Origin: Eulemur rufifrons
Taxonomy: Eukaryota > Chordata > Mammalia > Primates > Lemuridae
NCBI RefSeq assembly: GCF_041146395.1
Contig: NW_027182939.1
Span: 50,001 to 114,000 of the forward strand
Length of the DNA stretch: 64,000 bases
Direction of reading: 5' to 3'
In this document: in pieces, positions 48,301-62,500 of the stretch
Numbering within the stretch: the first letter of the stretch is position 1
Layout of the letters: the number at the start of each line of letters is the position of its first letter
Notes under the pieces: model-generated
The model's database searches: none
Told to the model about the DNA's origin: nothing
The model's input: only the letters and a program-made list of their open reading frames with translations
Made by a program: the position numbers and the translations under genes

Positions 48301-49131
48301 GGCCGTCTGTCAGATCGCTGGTTAGTTTTTATTATCCCCAGAGAGGAGAAGTGGGCATGTGTTTGGCAGGTGAAAAGGGCGGATTCTGTTTCAGAGAATT
48401 AACGATGATCCCCATGGTCATCCCGTTCCTTTAATAATCCTTTACTTCATCAGCTGGAAATCGACCATGGTTCTATATACTCCTCTTTGCGTGGGAACGG
48501 GTAACTGGCTTGTTCCAAGAAGTATGCCGCAGAGCTTTTCAATTAACCAATACGTTGAAAATCATTTGCAGGTGTTCAGCGTTTCACCATAATTGTGATA
48601 ACGTGTGTTTGTGCCTCCTGAAACCCAAGAAGGCTGCGACGGACATAACTATGCTGAGGAGTAGCTGACTTGGTGTTGCCTATTTTTGTTAGTGGAGACT
48701 GACAAGAAGCCATTCTTCTAAGTATCATCCCACCACCATTTTTCCATTGTTTTAAAATGCAGGGAAATTTTGCAAGTTAGCATTATAATTAGTAGCTGGA
48801 GGGTACGGTTTTTTTTTTTTTGTGTGGTCGATGTGGATGTGGGGGTCAGGCCCTCTGTCAGTTCGCTGGTTAGTTTTTATTATCCCCAGAGAGGAGAAGT
48901 GGGCATGTGTTTGGCAGGTGAAAAGGGCGGATTCTGTTTCAGAGAATTAACGATGATCCCCATGGTCACCCGTTCCTTTAATAATCCTTTACTTCATCAG
49001 CTAGAAATCCACCATGGTTCTATATACTCCTCTTTGCGTGGGAACAGGTAACTGGCATGTTGCAAGAAGTATGCCGCTGAGCTTTTCAATTAACCAGTAC
49101 GTTGAAAATTATTTGCAGGTGTTCAGCGTTT
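44748..49131 (+). repeat. Array block 14: B-C-A-A-A-c-A-A
   Basis: Eight monomers (anchors 44933, about 45482, 46031, 46584, 47131, 47684, 48222, 48770). Unit c is A-like up to the patch, then has the C patch (TACTTTTTTGTTTTGTGGGG). The preceding A unit has an A/C switch and a short deletion (AATGTAGGAAATTTTG near 47119). Confidence 0.85.
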
Positions 49132-50783
49132 CACCATAATTGTGACAACGTTTGTTTGTGCCTCCTGAAACCCAAGAAGGCTGCGACGGCATAACTATGC
49201 TGAGGCGTAGCTGACTTGGTTTTGCCTATTTTTGTTAGTGGAGACTGACAAGAATCCATTCTTGTAAGTATCATCTCACCATCATTTTTCCATTGTTTAA
49301 AAAGGCAGGAAAACTTTGCAAGTTAGCATTATAATTAGTAGCTGGAGGCTACGGTGTTTTTTTTTTTTTTTTTTCCTGTGGGATCGGTGTGGATGTGTTG
49401 GTCAGGCCCTCTGTCAGTTCCCCGGTTGGTTTTTATTATCCCCAGAGAGGAGAAGTGGGTATTAGTATGGCAGGTGAAAACTGCGGATCTGTATCAGAGA
49501 ATTAAACAGGATCCGCATGGTAATCCCGTTCCTTTAAGAATCCTTTGCTTCATGACCTGGGAATCCACCATGGTTCTATATACTTGTCTATGCGTGGGCA
49601 CAGGAAACTGGCTAGTTCCAAGAAGTATGCCTCAGAGCTTTTCAATGAACCAGTATGTTGACAATCCTTTGCAGGTTTTCAGCGTTTCACCATAATTGTG
49701 ATAACGTGTGTATGTGCCTACTGAAACCAAATATGGCTGCTACGAACATAACTATGCTGAGGTGTAGCTGACTTGGTGTTGCCTATTTTTGTTAGTGGAG
49801 ACTGACAAGAAGCCATTCTTCTAAGTGTCATCCCACCACCATTTTTCCATTGTTTTAAAATGCAGGGAAATTTTGCAAGTTAGCATTATAATTAGTAGCT
49901 GTAGGCTACGGTGTTTTTTTTTTTGTGTGGTCGATGTCGATGGTGGGGGTCAGGCCCTCTCTGAGTTCGCTGGTTAGTTTTTATTATCCCCAGAGAGGAG
50001 AAGTGGGCATGTGTTTGGCAGGTGAAAAGGGCGGATTCTGTTTCAGAGAATTAACGATGATCCCCATGGTCATCCCTTTCCTTTAATAATCCTTTACTTC
50101 ATCAGCTGGAAATCCACCATGGTTCTCTATACTCCTCTTTGCGTGGGAACAGGTAACTGCCTTTTTCCCAGAAGTATGCCGCAGAGCTTTTCAATTAATC
50201 ACTACGTTGAAAATTATTTGCAGGTGTTCAGCGTTTCACCATAATTGTGATAACGTTTGTTTGTGCCTCCTGAAACCCAAGAATGCTGCGATGGACATAG
50301 CTATGCTGAGGAGTAGCTGACTTGGTGTTGCCTATTTTTGTTAGTGGAGACTGACAAGAAGCCATTCTTCTAAGTATCATCCCAGCACCATTTTTCCATT
50401 GTTTTAAAATGCAGGGAAATTTTGCAAGTTAGCATTATAATTAGTAGCTGGAGGGTACGGTTTTTTTTTTTGTGTGGTCGATGTCGATGGTGGGGGTCAG
50501 GCCCTCTGTCAGTACGCTGGTTAGTTTTTATTATCCCCAGAGACTTGAAGTAGGCATGTGTTTAGCAGGTTAAAAGGGCGGATTCTGTTTCAGAGAATTA
50601 GCGATGATCCCCATGGTCATCCCATTCCTTTAATAATCCTTTACTTCATCAGCTGGAAATCCACCATGGTTCTATATACTCCTGTTTGCGTGGGAACAGG
50701 TAACTGGCTTGTTCCAAGAAGTATGCCGCAGAGCTTTTCAAATAACCATTACGTTCAAAATTATTTGCAGGTGTTCAGCGTTT
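49132..50783 (+). repeat. Array block 15: B-A-A
   Basis: Three monomers (anchors about 49319, 49870, 50420). The only B followed by an A without a C. The second unit opens C-like (CCAAATATGGCTGCTACGAAC) and switches to A before the patch, so it marks a recombination point. Confidence 0.83.
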
Positions 50784-53700
50784 CACCATAATTGTGAGAA
50801 CGTTTGTTTGTGCCTCCTGAAACCCAAGAAGGCTGCGACGGACATAACTATGCTGAGGCGTAGCTGACTTCGTTTTGCCTATTTTTGTTAGTGGAGTCTG
50901 ACAAGAATCCATTCTTGTAAGTATCATCTCACCATCATTTTTCCTTTGTTTAAAAATGCAGGAAAATTTTGCAAGTTAGCATTATAATTAGTAGCTGGAG
51001 GCTACGGTGTTTTTTTTTTTTTTTTTTTTTCCTGTGGGGTCGGTGTGGATGTGTTGGTCCGGCCCTTTGTCAGTTCGCTGGTTTGTTTTTATTATTCCCA
51101 GAGAGGAGAAGTGGGTATTAGTATGGCAGGTGTAAACTGCGGATCTGTTTCAGAGAATTAAACAGGATCCGCATGGTAATCCCGTTCCTTTAAGAATCAT
51201 TTGCTTCATGAGCTGGGAATCCACCATGGTTCTATATACTTGTCTACGCGTGGGCACAGGAAACTGGCTAGTTCCAAGAAGTATGCCTCAGAGCTTTTCA
51301 ATTAACCAGTATGTTGACAATCCTTTGCAGGTTTTCAGCGTTTCACCATAATTGTGATAACGTGTGTATGTGCCTACTGAAACCAAATATGGCTGCTACG
51401 AACATAACTATGCTGAGGTGTAGCTGACTTGGTGTTGCCTATTTTTGTCAGTGGAGACTGACAAGAAGCCATTCTTCTAAGTATCATCCCACCATCATTT
51501 CTCCATTGTTTAAAAATGCAGGGAAATTTTACACATTTTCATCATAATTAGTAGCTGGAGGGTACTTTTTTGTTTTGTGGGGTCGGTCAGGATGGGTGTT
51601 CAGGCCCTCTGTCAGATCGCTGGTTTGTTTTTATTATCCCCAGGGAAGAGTAGTGGGCATGTGTTTGGCAGGTGAAAAGTGCGGATTCTGTTTCAGAGAA
51701 TTAAACAGGATCCGCATGGTCATCTCATTCCTTTAAGAATCCTTTGCTTCATCAGCTGGGATTCCACCATGTTTCTATATACTCCTCTATGCGTGGGCAC
51801 AGGTACCTGGCTTGTTCCAAGAAGTATGCTGGAGAGTTTTCAAATTAACCAGTACGTTGAAAATTATTTGCTGGTTTTCAGCGTTTCACCATAATTTTGA
51901 TAACGTTTGTATGTCCCTCCTGAAACCCAAGAAGGCTGCGACGGACATAACTATGCTGAGGAGTAGCTGACTTGGTGTTGCCTATTTTTGTTAGTGGAGA
52001 CTGACAAGAAGCCATTCTTCTAAGTATCATCCCACCACCATTTTTCCATTGTTTTAAAATGCAGGGAAATTTTGCAAGTTAGCATTATAATTAGTAGCTG
52101 TAGGCTACGGTGTTTTTTTTTTTGTGTGGTCGATGTGGATGGTCGGGGTCTGGCCCTCTGTCAGTTCGCTGGTTAGTTTTTATTATCCCCAGAGAGGAGA
52201 AGTGGGCATGTGTTTGGCAGGTGAAAATGGCGGATTCTGTTTCAGAGAATTAACGATGATCCCCATGGTCATCCCGTTCCTTTAATAATCCTTTACTCAT
52301 CAGCTGGAAATCCACCATGGTTCTATATACTCCTCATTGCGTGGGAACGGGTAACTGGCTTGTTCCAAGAAGTATGCCGCAGAGCTTTTCAATTAACCAC
52401 TACGTTGAAAATTATTTGCAGGTGTTCAGCGTTTCACCATAATTGTGATAACGTGTGTTTGTGGCTCCTGAAACCCAAGAAGGCTGCGTCGGACATAACT
52501 ATGCTGAGGAGTAGCTGACTTGGTGTTGCCTATTTTTGTTAGTGGAGACTCACAAGAAGCCATTCTTCTAAGTATCATCCCACCACCATTTTTCCATTGT
52601 TTTAAAATGCAGGGAAATTTTGCAAGTTAGCATTATAATTAGTAGCTGGAGGGTACGGTTTTTTTTTTTTGTGTGTGTGGTCGATGTGGATGGGTGGGTC
52701 AGGCCCTCTGTCAGTTCACTGGTTAGTTTTTATTATCCCCAGAGAGGAGAATTGGCATGTGTTTGGCAGGTGAAAAGGGCGGATTCTGTTTCAGAGAATT
52801 AACGATGATCCCCATGGTCATCCCGTTCCTTTAATAATCCTTTACTTCATCAGCTGGAAATCCACCATGGTTCTATATACTCCTGTTTGCGTGGGAACAG
52901 GTAACTGGCTTGTTCCAAGAAGTATGCCGCAGAGCTTTTCAATTAACCACTACGTTGAAAATTATTTGCAGGTGTTCAGCGTTTCACCATAATTGTGATA
53001 ACGTGTGTTTGTGCCCCCTGAAACCCAAGAAGGCTGCGATGGACATAACTATGCTGAGGAGTAGCTAACTTGGTGTTGCCTATTTTTGTTAGTGGAGACT
53101 GACAAGAAGCCATTCTTCTAAGTATCATCCCACCACCATTTTTCCATTGTTTTAAAATGCAGGGAAATTTTGCAAGTTAGCATTATAATTAGTAGCTGGA
53201 GGGTACGGTTTTTTTTGTGTGTGTGGTCGATGTGGATGGTAGGGGTCACTCCCTCTGTCAGTTCGCTGGTTAGTTTTTATTATCCCCAGAGAGGAGAAGT
53301 GGGCATGTGTTTGGCAGGTGAAAAGGGCGGATTCTGTTTCAGAGAATTAACGATGATCCCCATGGTCATCCCGTTCCTTTAATAATCCTTTACTTCATCA
53401 GCTGGAAATCCACCAGGGTTCTCTATACTCCTCTTTGCGTGGGAACAGGTAACTGCCTTGTTCCAAGAAGTATGCCGCAGAACTTTTCAATTAATCACTA
53501 CGTTGAAAATTATTTGCAGGTGTTCGGCGTTTCACCATAATTGTGAGAACCTTTGTTTGTGCCTCCTGAAACCCAAGAAGGCTGCGACGGACATAACTAT
53601 GCTGAGGAGTAGCTGACTTGGTGTTGCCTATTTTTGTTAGTGGAGAATGACAAGAAGCCATTCTTCTAAGTATCATCCCACCACCATTTTTCCATTGTTT

Positions 53701-54083
53701 TAAAATGCAGGGAAATTTTGCAAGTTAGCATTATAATTAGTAGCTGGAGGGTACGGTTTTTTTTTTTTTTTGTGTGGTCCATGTTGATGGTGGGGGTCAG
53801 GCCCTCTGTCAGTTCGCTGGTTAGTTATTATTATCCCCAGAGAGGAGAAGTGGGCATGTGTTTGGCAGGTGAAAAGGGCGGATTCTGTTTCAGAGAATTA
53901 ACGATGATCCCCATGGTCATCCCGTTCCTTTAATAATCCTTTACTTCATCAGCTGGAAATCCACCATGGTTCTATATACTCCTGTTTGCGTGGGAACAGG
54001 TAACTGCCTTGTTACAAGAAGTATGCCGCAGAGCTTTTCAATTAAGCAGTACGTTGAAAATTATTTGCAGGTGTTCAGCGTTT
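50784..54083 (+). repeat. Array block 16: B-C-A-A-A-A
   Basis: Six monomers (anchors about 50968, 51517, 52074, 52620, 53170, 53718). Same type order as block 9, 20.3 kb upstream. Near-identity begins only in the third unit (about 52.2-52.3 kb). The B here has one of the longest T runs in the window. Confidence 0.85.
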
Positions 54084-57000
54084 CACCATAATTGTGATAA
54101 CGTTTGTTTGTGCCTCCTGAAACCCAAGAAGGCTGCGACGGACATAAATATGCTGAGGCGTAGCTGACTTGGTTTTGCCTATTTTTGTTAGTGGAGACTG
54201 ACAAGAATCCATTCTTGTAAGTATCATCTCACCATCATTTTTCCATTGTTTAAAAATGCAGGAAAATTTTGCAAGTTAGCATTATAATTAGTAGCTGGAG
54301 GCTACGGTGTTTTTTTTTTTTTTTTTCCTGTGGGGTCGGTGTGGATGTGTTGGTCAGGCCCTCTGTCAGTTCCCCGGTTGGTTTTTGTTATCCCCAGAGA
54401 GGAGAAGTGGGTATTAGTATGGCAGGTGAAAACTGCGGATCTGTTTCAGAGAATTAAACAGGATCCGCATGGTAATCCCTTTCCTTTAAGAATCCTTTGC
54501 TTCATGAGCTGGGAATCCACCATGGTTCTATATACTTGTCTATGCGTGGGCACAGGAAACTGGCTAGTTCCAAGAAGTATGCCGCAGAGCTTTTCAATTA
54601 ACCACTACGTTGAAAATTATTTTCAGGTGTTCAGTGTTTCACCATAATTGTGATAACGTTTGTTTGTGCCTCCTGAAACCCAAGAAGGCTGCTACGGACA
54701 TAATTATGCTGAGGCGTAGCTGACTTGGTGTTGCCTATTTTTGTCAGTGGAGACTGACAAGAAGCCATTCTTCTAAGTATCATCCCCCCCTATTTTACCA
54801 TTGTTTTAAAATGCAGGGAAATTTTGCAAGTTAGCATTATAATTAGTAGCTGGAGGGTACGGTTTTTTTTTTCTGTGTGGTCGATGTGGATGGTGGGGCT
54901 CAGGCCTTCTGTCAGTTAGCTGGTTAGTTTTTATTATCCCCAGAGAGGAGAAGTGTGCATGTGTTTGGCAGGTGAAAACTGCGGATCTGTTTCAGAGAAT
55001 TAAACAGGATCCGCATGGTAATCCCGTTCCTTTAAGAATCCTTTGCTTCATGACCTGGGAATCCACCATGGTTCTATATACTTGTCTATGCGAGGGCACA
55101 GGAAGCTGGCTAGTTCCAAGAAGTATGCCTCAGAGCTTTTCAATTAACCAGTATGTTGACAATCCTTTGTAGGTTTTCAGCGTTTCACCATAATTGTGAT
55201 AATGTGTGTATGTGCCTACTGAAACCAAATATGGCTGCTACGGACATAACTATGCTGAGGCGTAGCTGACTTGGTGTTGTCTATTTTTGTCAGTGGAGAC
55301 TGACAAGAAGCCATTCTTCTAAGTATCATCCCACCATCATTTCTGCATTGTTTAAAAATGCAGGGAAATTTTGCAAATTGGCATTATAATTAGTAGCTGG
55401 AGGGTACTTTTTTGTTTTGTGGGGTCGGTCAGGATGGGTGTTCAGGCCCTCTGTCAGATCGCTGGTTTGTTTTTATTATCCCCAGAGAAGAGTAGTGGGC
55501 ATGTGTTTGGCAGGTGAAAAGTGCGGATTCTGTTTCAGAGAATTAAACAGGATCCGCATGGTCATCTCATTCCTTTAAGAATCCTTTGCTTCATCAGCTG
55601 TGATTCCACCATGTTTCTGTATACTCCTCTATGCGTGGGCACAGGTACCTAGCTTGTTCCAAGAATTATGCTGGAGAGTTTTCAAATTAACCAGTACGTT
55701 GAAAATTATTTGCAGGTTTTCAGCGTTTCACCATAATTTTGATAACGTTTGTATGTCCCTCCTGAAACCCAAGAAGGCTGCGACGGACATAACTATGCTG
55801 AGGAGTAGCTGACTTGGTGTTGCCTATTTTTGTTTCTGGAGACTGACAAGAAGCCATTCTTCTAAGTATGATCCCACCACCATTTTTCCATTGTTTTAAA
55901 ATGCAGGGAAATTTTGCAAGTTAGCATTATAATTAGTACCTGGAGGGTACGGTTTTTTTTTGTGTGTGTGGTCGATGTGGATGGGGGGGGTCAGGCCCTC
56001 TGTCAGTTCGCTGGTTAGTTTTTATTATCCCCAGAGAGGAGAAGTGGGCATGTGTTTGGCAGGTGAAAAGGGCGGATTCTGTTTCAGAGAATTAACGATG
56101 ATCCCCATGGTCATCCCGTTCCTTTAATAAACCTTTACTTCATCAGCTGGAAATCCACCATGGTTCTATATACTCCTCTTTGCGTGGGAACAGGTAACTG
56201 CCTTGTTCCAAGAAGTATGCCGCAGAGCTTTTCAATTAACCACTACGTTGAAAATTATTTGCAGATGTTCAGCGTTTCACCATAATTGTGATAACATGTG
56301 TTTGTGCCTCCTGAAACCCAAGAAGGCAGCCACGGACATAACTATGCTGAGGAGTAGCTGACTTGGTGTTGCCTATTTTTGTGAGTGGAGACTGACAAGA
56401 AGCCATTCTTCTAAGTATCATCCCACCACCATTTTTTCATTGTTTTAAAATGCAGGGAAATTTTGCAAGTTAGCTTTATAATTAGTAGCTGGAGGGTACG
56501 GTTTTTTCTTTGTGTGTGGTCGATGTGGATGGCGGTGGTCAGGCCCTCTGTCCGTTTGCTGGTTAGTTTTTATTATCCCCAGAGAGGAGAAGTGGGCATG
56601 TGTTTGGCAGGTGAAAAGGGCGGACTCTGTTTCAGAGAATTAGCGATGATCCCCATGGTCATCCCGTTCCTTTAATAATCCTTTACTTCATCAGCTGGAA
56701 ATCCACCATGGATCTATATACTCCTCTTTGCATGGGAACAGGTAACTGGCTTGTTACAAGAAGTATGCCGCAGAGCTTTTCAATTAACCAGTACGTTGAA
56801 AATTATTTGCAGGTGTTCAGCGTTTCACCATAATTGTGAGAACCTTTGTTTGTGCCTCCTGAAAACCAAGAAGGCTGCGACGGACATAACTATGCTGAGG
56901 AGTAGCTGACTTGGTGTTGCCTATTTTTGTTAGTGGAGACTGACAAGAAGCCATTCTTCTAAGTATCATCCCACCACCATTTTTCCATTGTTTTAAAATG

Positions 57001-57374
57001 CAGGGAAATTTTGCAAGTTAGCATTATAATTAGTAGCTGGAGGGTACGGTTTTTTTTTGTGTGTGTGGTCGATGTGGATGGGGGGGGTCAGGCCCTCTGT
57101 CAGTTCGCTGGTTAGTTTTTATTATCCCCAGAGAGGAGAAGTGGGCATGTGTTTGGTAGGTGAAAAGGGCGGATTCTGTTTCAGAGAATTAACGATGATC
57201 CCCATGGTCATCCCGTTCCTTTAATAATCCTTTACTTCATCAGCTGGATATCCATCATGGTTTTCTATACTCCTCTTTGCGTGGGAACAGGTAACTGCCT
57301 TGTTCCAAGAAGTATGCCGCAGAGCTTTTCAATTAACCACTACGTTGAAAATTATTTGCAGGTGTTCAGCCTTT
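54084..57374 (+). repeat. Array block 17: B-h-C-A-A-A
   Basis: Six monomers (anchors 54269, about 54818, 55367, 55916, 56463, 57011). Matches block 10 at an offset of about 20,316 bp, including h with CATCCCCCCC near 54781. Confidence 0.85.
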
Positions 57375-59577
57375 TACCATAATTGTGAGAACCTTTGTTT
57401 GTGCCTCCTGAAACCCAACAAGGCTGCGACGGACATAGCTATGCTGAGGCGTAGCTGACTTGGTGTTGCCTACTTTTGTTAGTGGAGACTGACAAGAATC
57501 CATTCTTGTAAGTATCGTCTCACCATCATTTTTCCATTGTTTAAAAATGCAGGGAAATTTTGCAAGTTAGCATTATAAGTAGTAGCTGGAGGCTACGGTG
57601 TTTTATTTTTTTTTTTCCTGTATGGTCGGTGTGGATGTGTTGGTCAGGCCCTCTGTCAGTTCCCCGGTTGGTTTTTATTATCCCCAGAGAGGAGAAGTGG
57701 GTATTAGTATGGCAGGTGAAAACTGCGGATCTGTTTCAGAGAATTAAACAGGATCCGCATGGTAATCCCGTTCCTTTAAGAATCCTTTGCTTCATGAGCT
57801 GGGAATCCACCATGGTTCTACATACTTGTCTATGCGTGGGCACAGGAAACTGGCTAGTTCCAAGAAGTATGCCTCAGAGCTTTTCAATTAACCAGTATGT
57901 TGACAATCCTTTGCAGGTTTTCAGCGTTTCACCATAATTGTGATAACGTGTGTATGTGCCTACTGAAACCAAATATGGCTGCTACGGACATAACTATGCT
58001 GAGGCGTAGCTGACTTGGTGTTGCCTATTTTTGTCAGTGGAGACTGACAAGAAGCCATTCTTCTAAGTATCATCCCACCATCATTTCTCCATTGTTTAAA
58101 AATGCAAGGAAATTTAGCAAATTGGCATTATAATTAGTAGCTGGAGGGGACTTTTTTGTTTTGTGGGGTCGGTCAGGATGGGTGTTCAGCCCCTCTGTCA
58201 GATCGCTGGTTTGTTTTTATTATCCCCAGAGAAGAGTAGTGGGCATGTGTTTGGCAGGTGAAAAGTGCGGATTCTGTTTCAGAGAATTAAACAGGATCCG
58301 CATGGTCATCTCATTCCTTTAATAATCCTTTGCTTCATCAGCTGCGATTCCACCATGTTTCTGTATACTCCTCTATGCGTGGGCACAGGTACCTGGCTTG
58401 TTCCAAGAATTATGCTGGAGAGTTTTCAAATTAACCAGTACGTTGAAAATTATTTGCAGGTTTTCAGCGTTTCACCATAATTTTGATAACATTTGTATGT
58501 CCCTCCTGAAATCCAAGATGGCTGCGACGGACATAACTATGCTGAGGAGTAGCTGACTTGGTGTTGCCTATTTTTGTTAGTGGAGACAGACAAGAAGCCA
58601 TTCTTCTAAGCATGATCCCACCACCATTTTTCCATTGTTTTAAAATGCAGGGAAATTTTGCAAGTTAGCATTATAATTAGTAGCTGGAGGGTACGGTTTT
58701 TTTTTTTTTGGGTGTGGTCGATGTGGACGGGGGGGGGGGGGCAGTCCCTGTGTCAGTTCGCTGGTTAGTTTTTATTATCCCCAGAGAGGAGAAGTGGGCA
58801 TGTGTTTGGCAGGTGAAAAGGGCGGATTCTGTTTCAGAGAATTAACGATGATCCTCATGGTCATACCGTTCCTTTAATAATCCTTTACTTCATCAGCTGG
58901 AAATCCACCATGGTTCTCTATACTGCTCTTTGCGTGGGAACAGGTAACTGCCTTGTTCCAAGAAGTATGCCGCAGAGCTTTTCAATTAACCACTACGTTG
59001 AACATTATTTGCAGGTGTTCAGCGTTTCACCATAATTGTGATAACGTGTGTTTGTGCCTCCTGAAACCCAAGAAGGCTGCGATGGACGTAGCTATGCTGA
59101 GGAGTAGCTGACTTGGTGTTGCCTATTTTTGTTAGTGGAGACTGACAAGAAGCCATTCTTCTAAGTATCATCTCACCACCATTTTTCCATTGTTTTAAAA
59201 TGCAGGGAAATTTTGCAAGTTAGCATTATAATTAGTAGCTGGAGGGTACGGTTTTTTTTTGTGTGTGTGTGGTCGATGTGGATGGGGTGGTCAGGCCCTC
59301 TGTCAGTTCGCTGGTTAGTTTTTATTATCCCCAGAGAGGAGAAGTGGGCATGTGTTTGGCAGGTGAAAAGGGCGGATTCTGTTTCAGAGAATTAATGATG
59401 ATCCCCATGGTCATCCCGTTCCTTTAATAATCCTTTACTTCATCAGCTGGAAATCCACCATGGTTCTATATACTCCTCTTTGCGTGGGAACAGGTAACTG
59501 GCTTGTTCCAAGAAGTATGCCGCTGAGCTTTTCAATTAACCACTACGTTGAAAATTATTTGCAGGTGTTCAGCCTTT
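57375..59577 (+). repeat. Array block 18: B-C-A-A
   Basis: Four monomers (anchors 57560, about 58109, 58659, 59213). Matches block 11 (offset about 20,315) and block 13 (offset about 14,829). The A unit at about 58.7 kb has an extended G run of about a dozen Gs. Confidence 0.85.
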
Positions 59578-62500
59578 TACCATAATTGTGAGAACCTTTG
59601 TTTGTGCCTCCTGAAACCCTAGAAGGCTGCGACGGACATAACTATGCTGAGGAGTAGCTGACTTGGTTTTGCCTATTTAGGTTAGTGGAGACTGACAAGA
59701 ATGCATTCTTGTAAGTATTATCTCACCATCATTTTTCCATTGTTTAAAAATACAGGAAAATTTTGCAAGTTAGCATTATAATTAGTAGCTGGAGGCTACG
59801 GTGTTTTTTTTTTTTTTTTTCCTGTGGGGTCGGTGTGGATGTGTTGGTCAGGCCCTTTGTCAGTTCCCTGGTTGGTTTTTATTATCCCCAGAGAGGAGAA
59901 GTGGGTATTAGTATGGCAGGTGAAAACTGCGGATCTGTTTCAGAGAATTAAACAGGATCCGCATGGTAATCCCGTTCCTTTAAGAATCCTTTGCTTCATG
60001 AGCTGGGAATCCACCATGGTTCTATATACTTGTCTATGCGTGGGCACAGGAAACTGGCTAGTTCCAAAAGTATGCCTCAGAGCTTTTCAATGAACCAGTA
60101 TGTTGACAATCCTTTGCAGGTTTTCAGCGTTTCACCATAATTGTGATCACGTGTGTATGTGCATACTGAAACCAAATATGGCTGCTACGGACATAACTAT
60201 GCTGAGGCGTAGCTGACTTGGTGTTGCCTATTTTTGTCAGTGGAGACTGACAAGAAGCCATTCTTCTAAGTATCATCCCACCATCATTTCTCCATTGTTT
60301 AAAAATGCAGGGAAATTTTGCAAATTGGCATTATAATTAGTAGCTGGAGGGTACTTTTTTGTTTTGTGGGGTCGGTCAGGATGGGTGTTCAGGCCCTCTG
60401 TCAGATCGCTGGTTTGTTTTTATTATCCCCAGAGAAGAGTAGTGGGCATGTGTTTGGCAGGTGAAAAGTGCGGATTCTGTTTCAGAGAATTAAACAGGAT
60501 CCGCTTGGTCATCTCATTCCTTTAAGAATCCTTTGCTTCATCAGCTGGGATTCCACCATGTTTCTATATACTCTTCTATGCGTGGACACAGGTACCTGGC
60601 TTGTTCCAAGAATTATGCTGGAGAGTTTTCAAATTAACCAGTACGTTGAAAATTATTTGCAAGTTTTCAGCGTTTCACCGTAATTTTGATAACGTTTGTA
60701 TGTCCCTCCTGAAACCCAAGAAGGCAGCGACGGAAATAACTATGCTGAGGAGTAGCTGACTTGGTGTTGCCTATTTTTGTTAGTGGAGACAGACAAGAAG
60801 CCATTCTTCTAAGTATGATCCCACCACCATTTTTCCATTGTTTTAAAATGCAGGGAAATTTTGCAAGTTAGCATTATAATTAGTAGCTGGAGGGTACGGT
60901 TTTTTTTTTTTGTGTGTTGTCGATGTGGATGGGGGGGTGGTCAGGCCCTCTGTCTGTTCGCTGGTTAGTTTTTATTATCCCCAGAGAGGAGAAGTGGGCA
61001 TGTGTTTGGGAGGTGAAAAGGGCGGATTCTGTTTCAGAGAATTAACGATGATCCCCATGGTCATCCCGTTCCTTTAATAATCCTTTACTTCATCAGCTGG
61101 AAATCCACCATGGTTCCCTATACTCCTCTTTGCGTGGGAACAGGTATCTGCCTTGTTCCAAGAAGTATGCTGCAGAGCTTTTCAATTAACCACTACGTGG
61201 AAAATTATTTGCAGGTGTTCAGCGTTTCACCATAATTGTGAGAAGCTTTGTTTTTGCCTCCTGAAACCCAAGAAGGCTGCGACGGACATAACTATGCTGA
61301 GGAGTAGCTGACTTGGTGTTGCCTATTTTTGTTAGTGGAGACTGACAAGAAGCCATTCTTCTAAGTATCATCCCACCACCATTTTTCCATTGTTTTAAAA
61401 TGCAGGGAAATTTTGCAAGTTAGCATTATAATTAGTAGCTGGAGGGTACGGTTTTTTTTTGTGTGTGTGGTCGATGTGGATGGTGGGGTCAGGCCCTCTG
61501 TCAGTTCGCTGGTTAGTTTTTATTATCCCCAGAGAGAAGAAGTGGGCATGTGTTTCGCAGGTGAAAAGGGCGGATTCTGTTTCAGAGAATTAACGATGAT
61601 CCCCATGGTCATCCCATTCCTTTAATAATCCTTTACTTCATCAGCTGGAAATCCACCATGGTTCTCTATACTCCTCTTTGCGTGGGAACAGGTAACTGGC
61701 TTGTTCCAAGAAGAATGCCGCAGAGCTTTTTAATTAACCACTACGTTGAACATTATTTGCAGGTGTTCAGCGTTTCACCATAATTGTGATAACGTGTGTT
61801 TGTGCCTCCTGAAACCCAAGAAGGCTGCGACGGACATAACTATGCTGAGGAGTAGCTGACTTGGTGTTGCCTATTTTTGTTAGGGGAGACAGACAGGAAG
61901 CCATTCTTCTAAGTATGATCCCACCACCATTTTTCCATTGTTTTAAAATGTAGGAAATTTTGCAAGTTAGCATTATAATTAGTAGCTGGAGGGTACGGTT
62001 TTTTTTTTGTGTGTGTGTGGTCGAGGTGGATGGGGGGGTCAGGCCCTCTGTCAGTTCGCTGGTTAACTATTATTATCCCCAGAGAGGAGAAGTGGGCATG
62101 TGTTTGGCAGGTGAAAAAGGCGGATTCTGTTTCAGAGAATTAAACAGGATCCGAATGGTCATCTCATTCCTTTAAGAATTCTTTGCTTCATCAGCTGGGA
62201 TTCCACCATGTTTCTATATACTCCTCTATGCGTGGGCACAGGTACCTGGCTTGTTCCAAGAATTATGCTGGAGAGTTTTCAAATTAACCAGTACGTTGAA
62301 AATTATTTGCAGGTTTTCAGCGTTTCACCATAATTTTGATAACGTTTGTATGTCCCTCCTGAAACGCAAGAAGGCTGCGATGGACATAACTATGCTGAGG
62401 AGTAGCTTACTTGGTGTTGCCTATTTTTGTTAGTGGAGACAGACAAGAAGCCATTCTTCTAAGTATGATCCCACCACCATTTTCCATTGTTTTAAAATGA